Shown here one piece after another: positions 63,755 to 64,000 of a stretch of 64,000 bases of DNA (position 1 is the stretch's first letter; each line of letters opens with the position of its first letter). The notes below the pieces were generated by a model. That model worked only from the letters and a program-made list of their open reading frames with translations. It was not told the DNA's origin and ran no database searches. Made by a program: the position numbers and the translations under genes. Origin of the DNA: Dipteris shenzhenensis (taxonomy: Eukaryota; Polypodiophyta; Polypodiopsida; Gleicheniales); the NCBI GenBank assembly GCA_047967505.1, contig CM106538.1; one strand, given 5' to 3'.

Positions 63755-64000
63755 ATTGCTCATAAGAATGAGTGGAAGAAAGCCATGAAGGAAGCAACAA
63801 AAGAGGACCCCAATCTGTAGCACGTGGAGGAATGATAGATCCAAATGGAGCGATGTGGAAATGTGCATTTTGGAGTAGCGGATATTGCATGATTGAGATG
63901 ACAGACTTAGGCTTGATGCACTACTATTTGGGGATTGAAGTCTGGCAAGGCCATGCAAGATCTTCATCTCTTAGCAAAAATATGCAAGGGAGATCTTGAA
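63755..64000 (+). pseudogene. pol: Co8: Co3-family copia RT fragment, runs off the right edge
   Basis: WKKAMKEATKEDPNL (63778-63820) is the start of the RT region, then a large internal deletion joins it to EMTDLGLMHYYLGIEVWQGH (63893-63955) and SSLSKNMQG. From GATGACAGACTTAGGCTTG to the window end it matches Co3 at 47036-47140 with few changes, including CAAGGGAGATCTTGAA. It lacks the Co5 insertion. Confidence 0.85.

Noticed and set aside
1-64000. tRNA, rRNA or intact host protein-coding gene
   Set aside because: I saw no cloverleaf-like or rRNA-like sequence and no multi-exon host gene. The only host-like coding sequence is the receptor-kinase fragment in Co6.

Overview
The window is plant nuclear DNA made almost entirely of transposable elements. 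The signs are Ty1/copia and Ty3/gypsy retrotransposons with plant-type primer-binding sites (TGGTATCAGAGC, TTTGGCG...), CACTA (TNP2) and hAT transposase relics, TTTAGGG-type motifs inside LTRs, and a fragment of a plant G-type lectin receptor-like kinase. I see no intact host gene, tRNA, rRNA or CRISPR array. A large, repeat-rich land-plant genome fits, but I cannot name the species.

Layout. 1-4.7 kb: 5' part of a minus-strand Ty3 element (Gy1: gag, long GC-rich leader, PBS, 5' LTR), running off the left edge. 4.7-7.6 kb: an unassigned decayed coding relic. 7.6-10.77 kb: decayed Ty3 element (Gy2), joined at 10770 to a 5'-truncated copia element (Co1, to 13318) that carries a solo LTR of another family. 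13.6-15.5 kb: minus-strand relic of a protein with a VGHTHEDID signature. 15.66-16.6 kb: long-period tandem repeat. 17-20 kb: a GT microsatellite and unassigned relics. 20.3-21 kb: hAT relic next to a foldback MITE, whose second copy is at 63.5 kb. 21.25-25.2 kb: truncated copia element (Co2). 25.2-26.6 kb: CACTA TNP2 relic.

27.3-62.0 kb is best read as one old copia element (Co3) that five later retrotransposons have split. Gy3 (Ty3, 27819-37508, TSD TCCTC) lies in its 5' LTR. Co4 (minus, 3'-truncated, ending at 40749) lies in its integrase. Co5 (42392-47035, TSD AGACT) lies in its RT. Co6 (minus, 47502-55151, TSD GGTTC) and Co7 (55307-61196) lie in its RNase H region. The Co3 sequence resumes after each insertion and ends in its 3' LTR at about 62018. 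A Co3-family fragment at the right edge (Co8) shows the uninterrupted Co5 target.

Ages and function. Co7 has two identical LTRs, Co5 LTRs differ only in a CT microsatellite, Co6 LTRs by 2 substitutions, and Gy3 LTRs by 3 substitutions plus a 12-bp duplication. All nevertheless carry at least one reading-frame lesion, and the nonsense changes are mostly CAG to TAG. Four observations stand out: a roughly 900-residue extension after the Gy3 integrase, the captured receptor-kinase fragment and the TGACGTGG array in the Co6 leader, and stacked hairpins with heat-shock-element-like spacing in the Co3 LTR.
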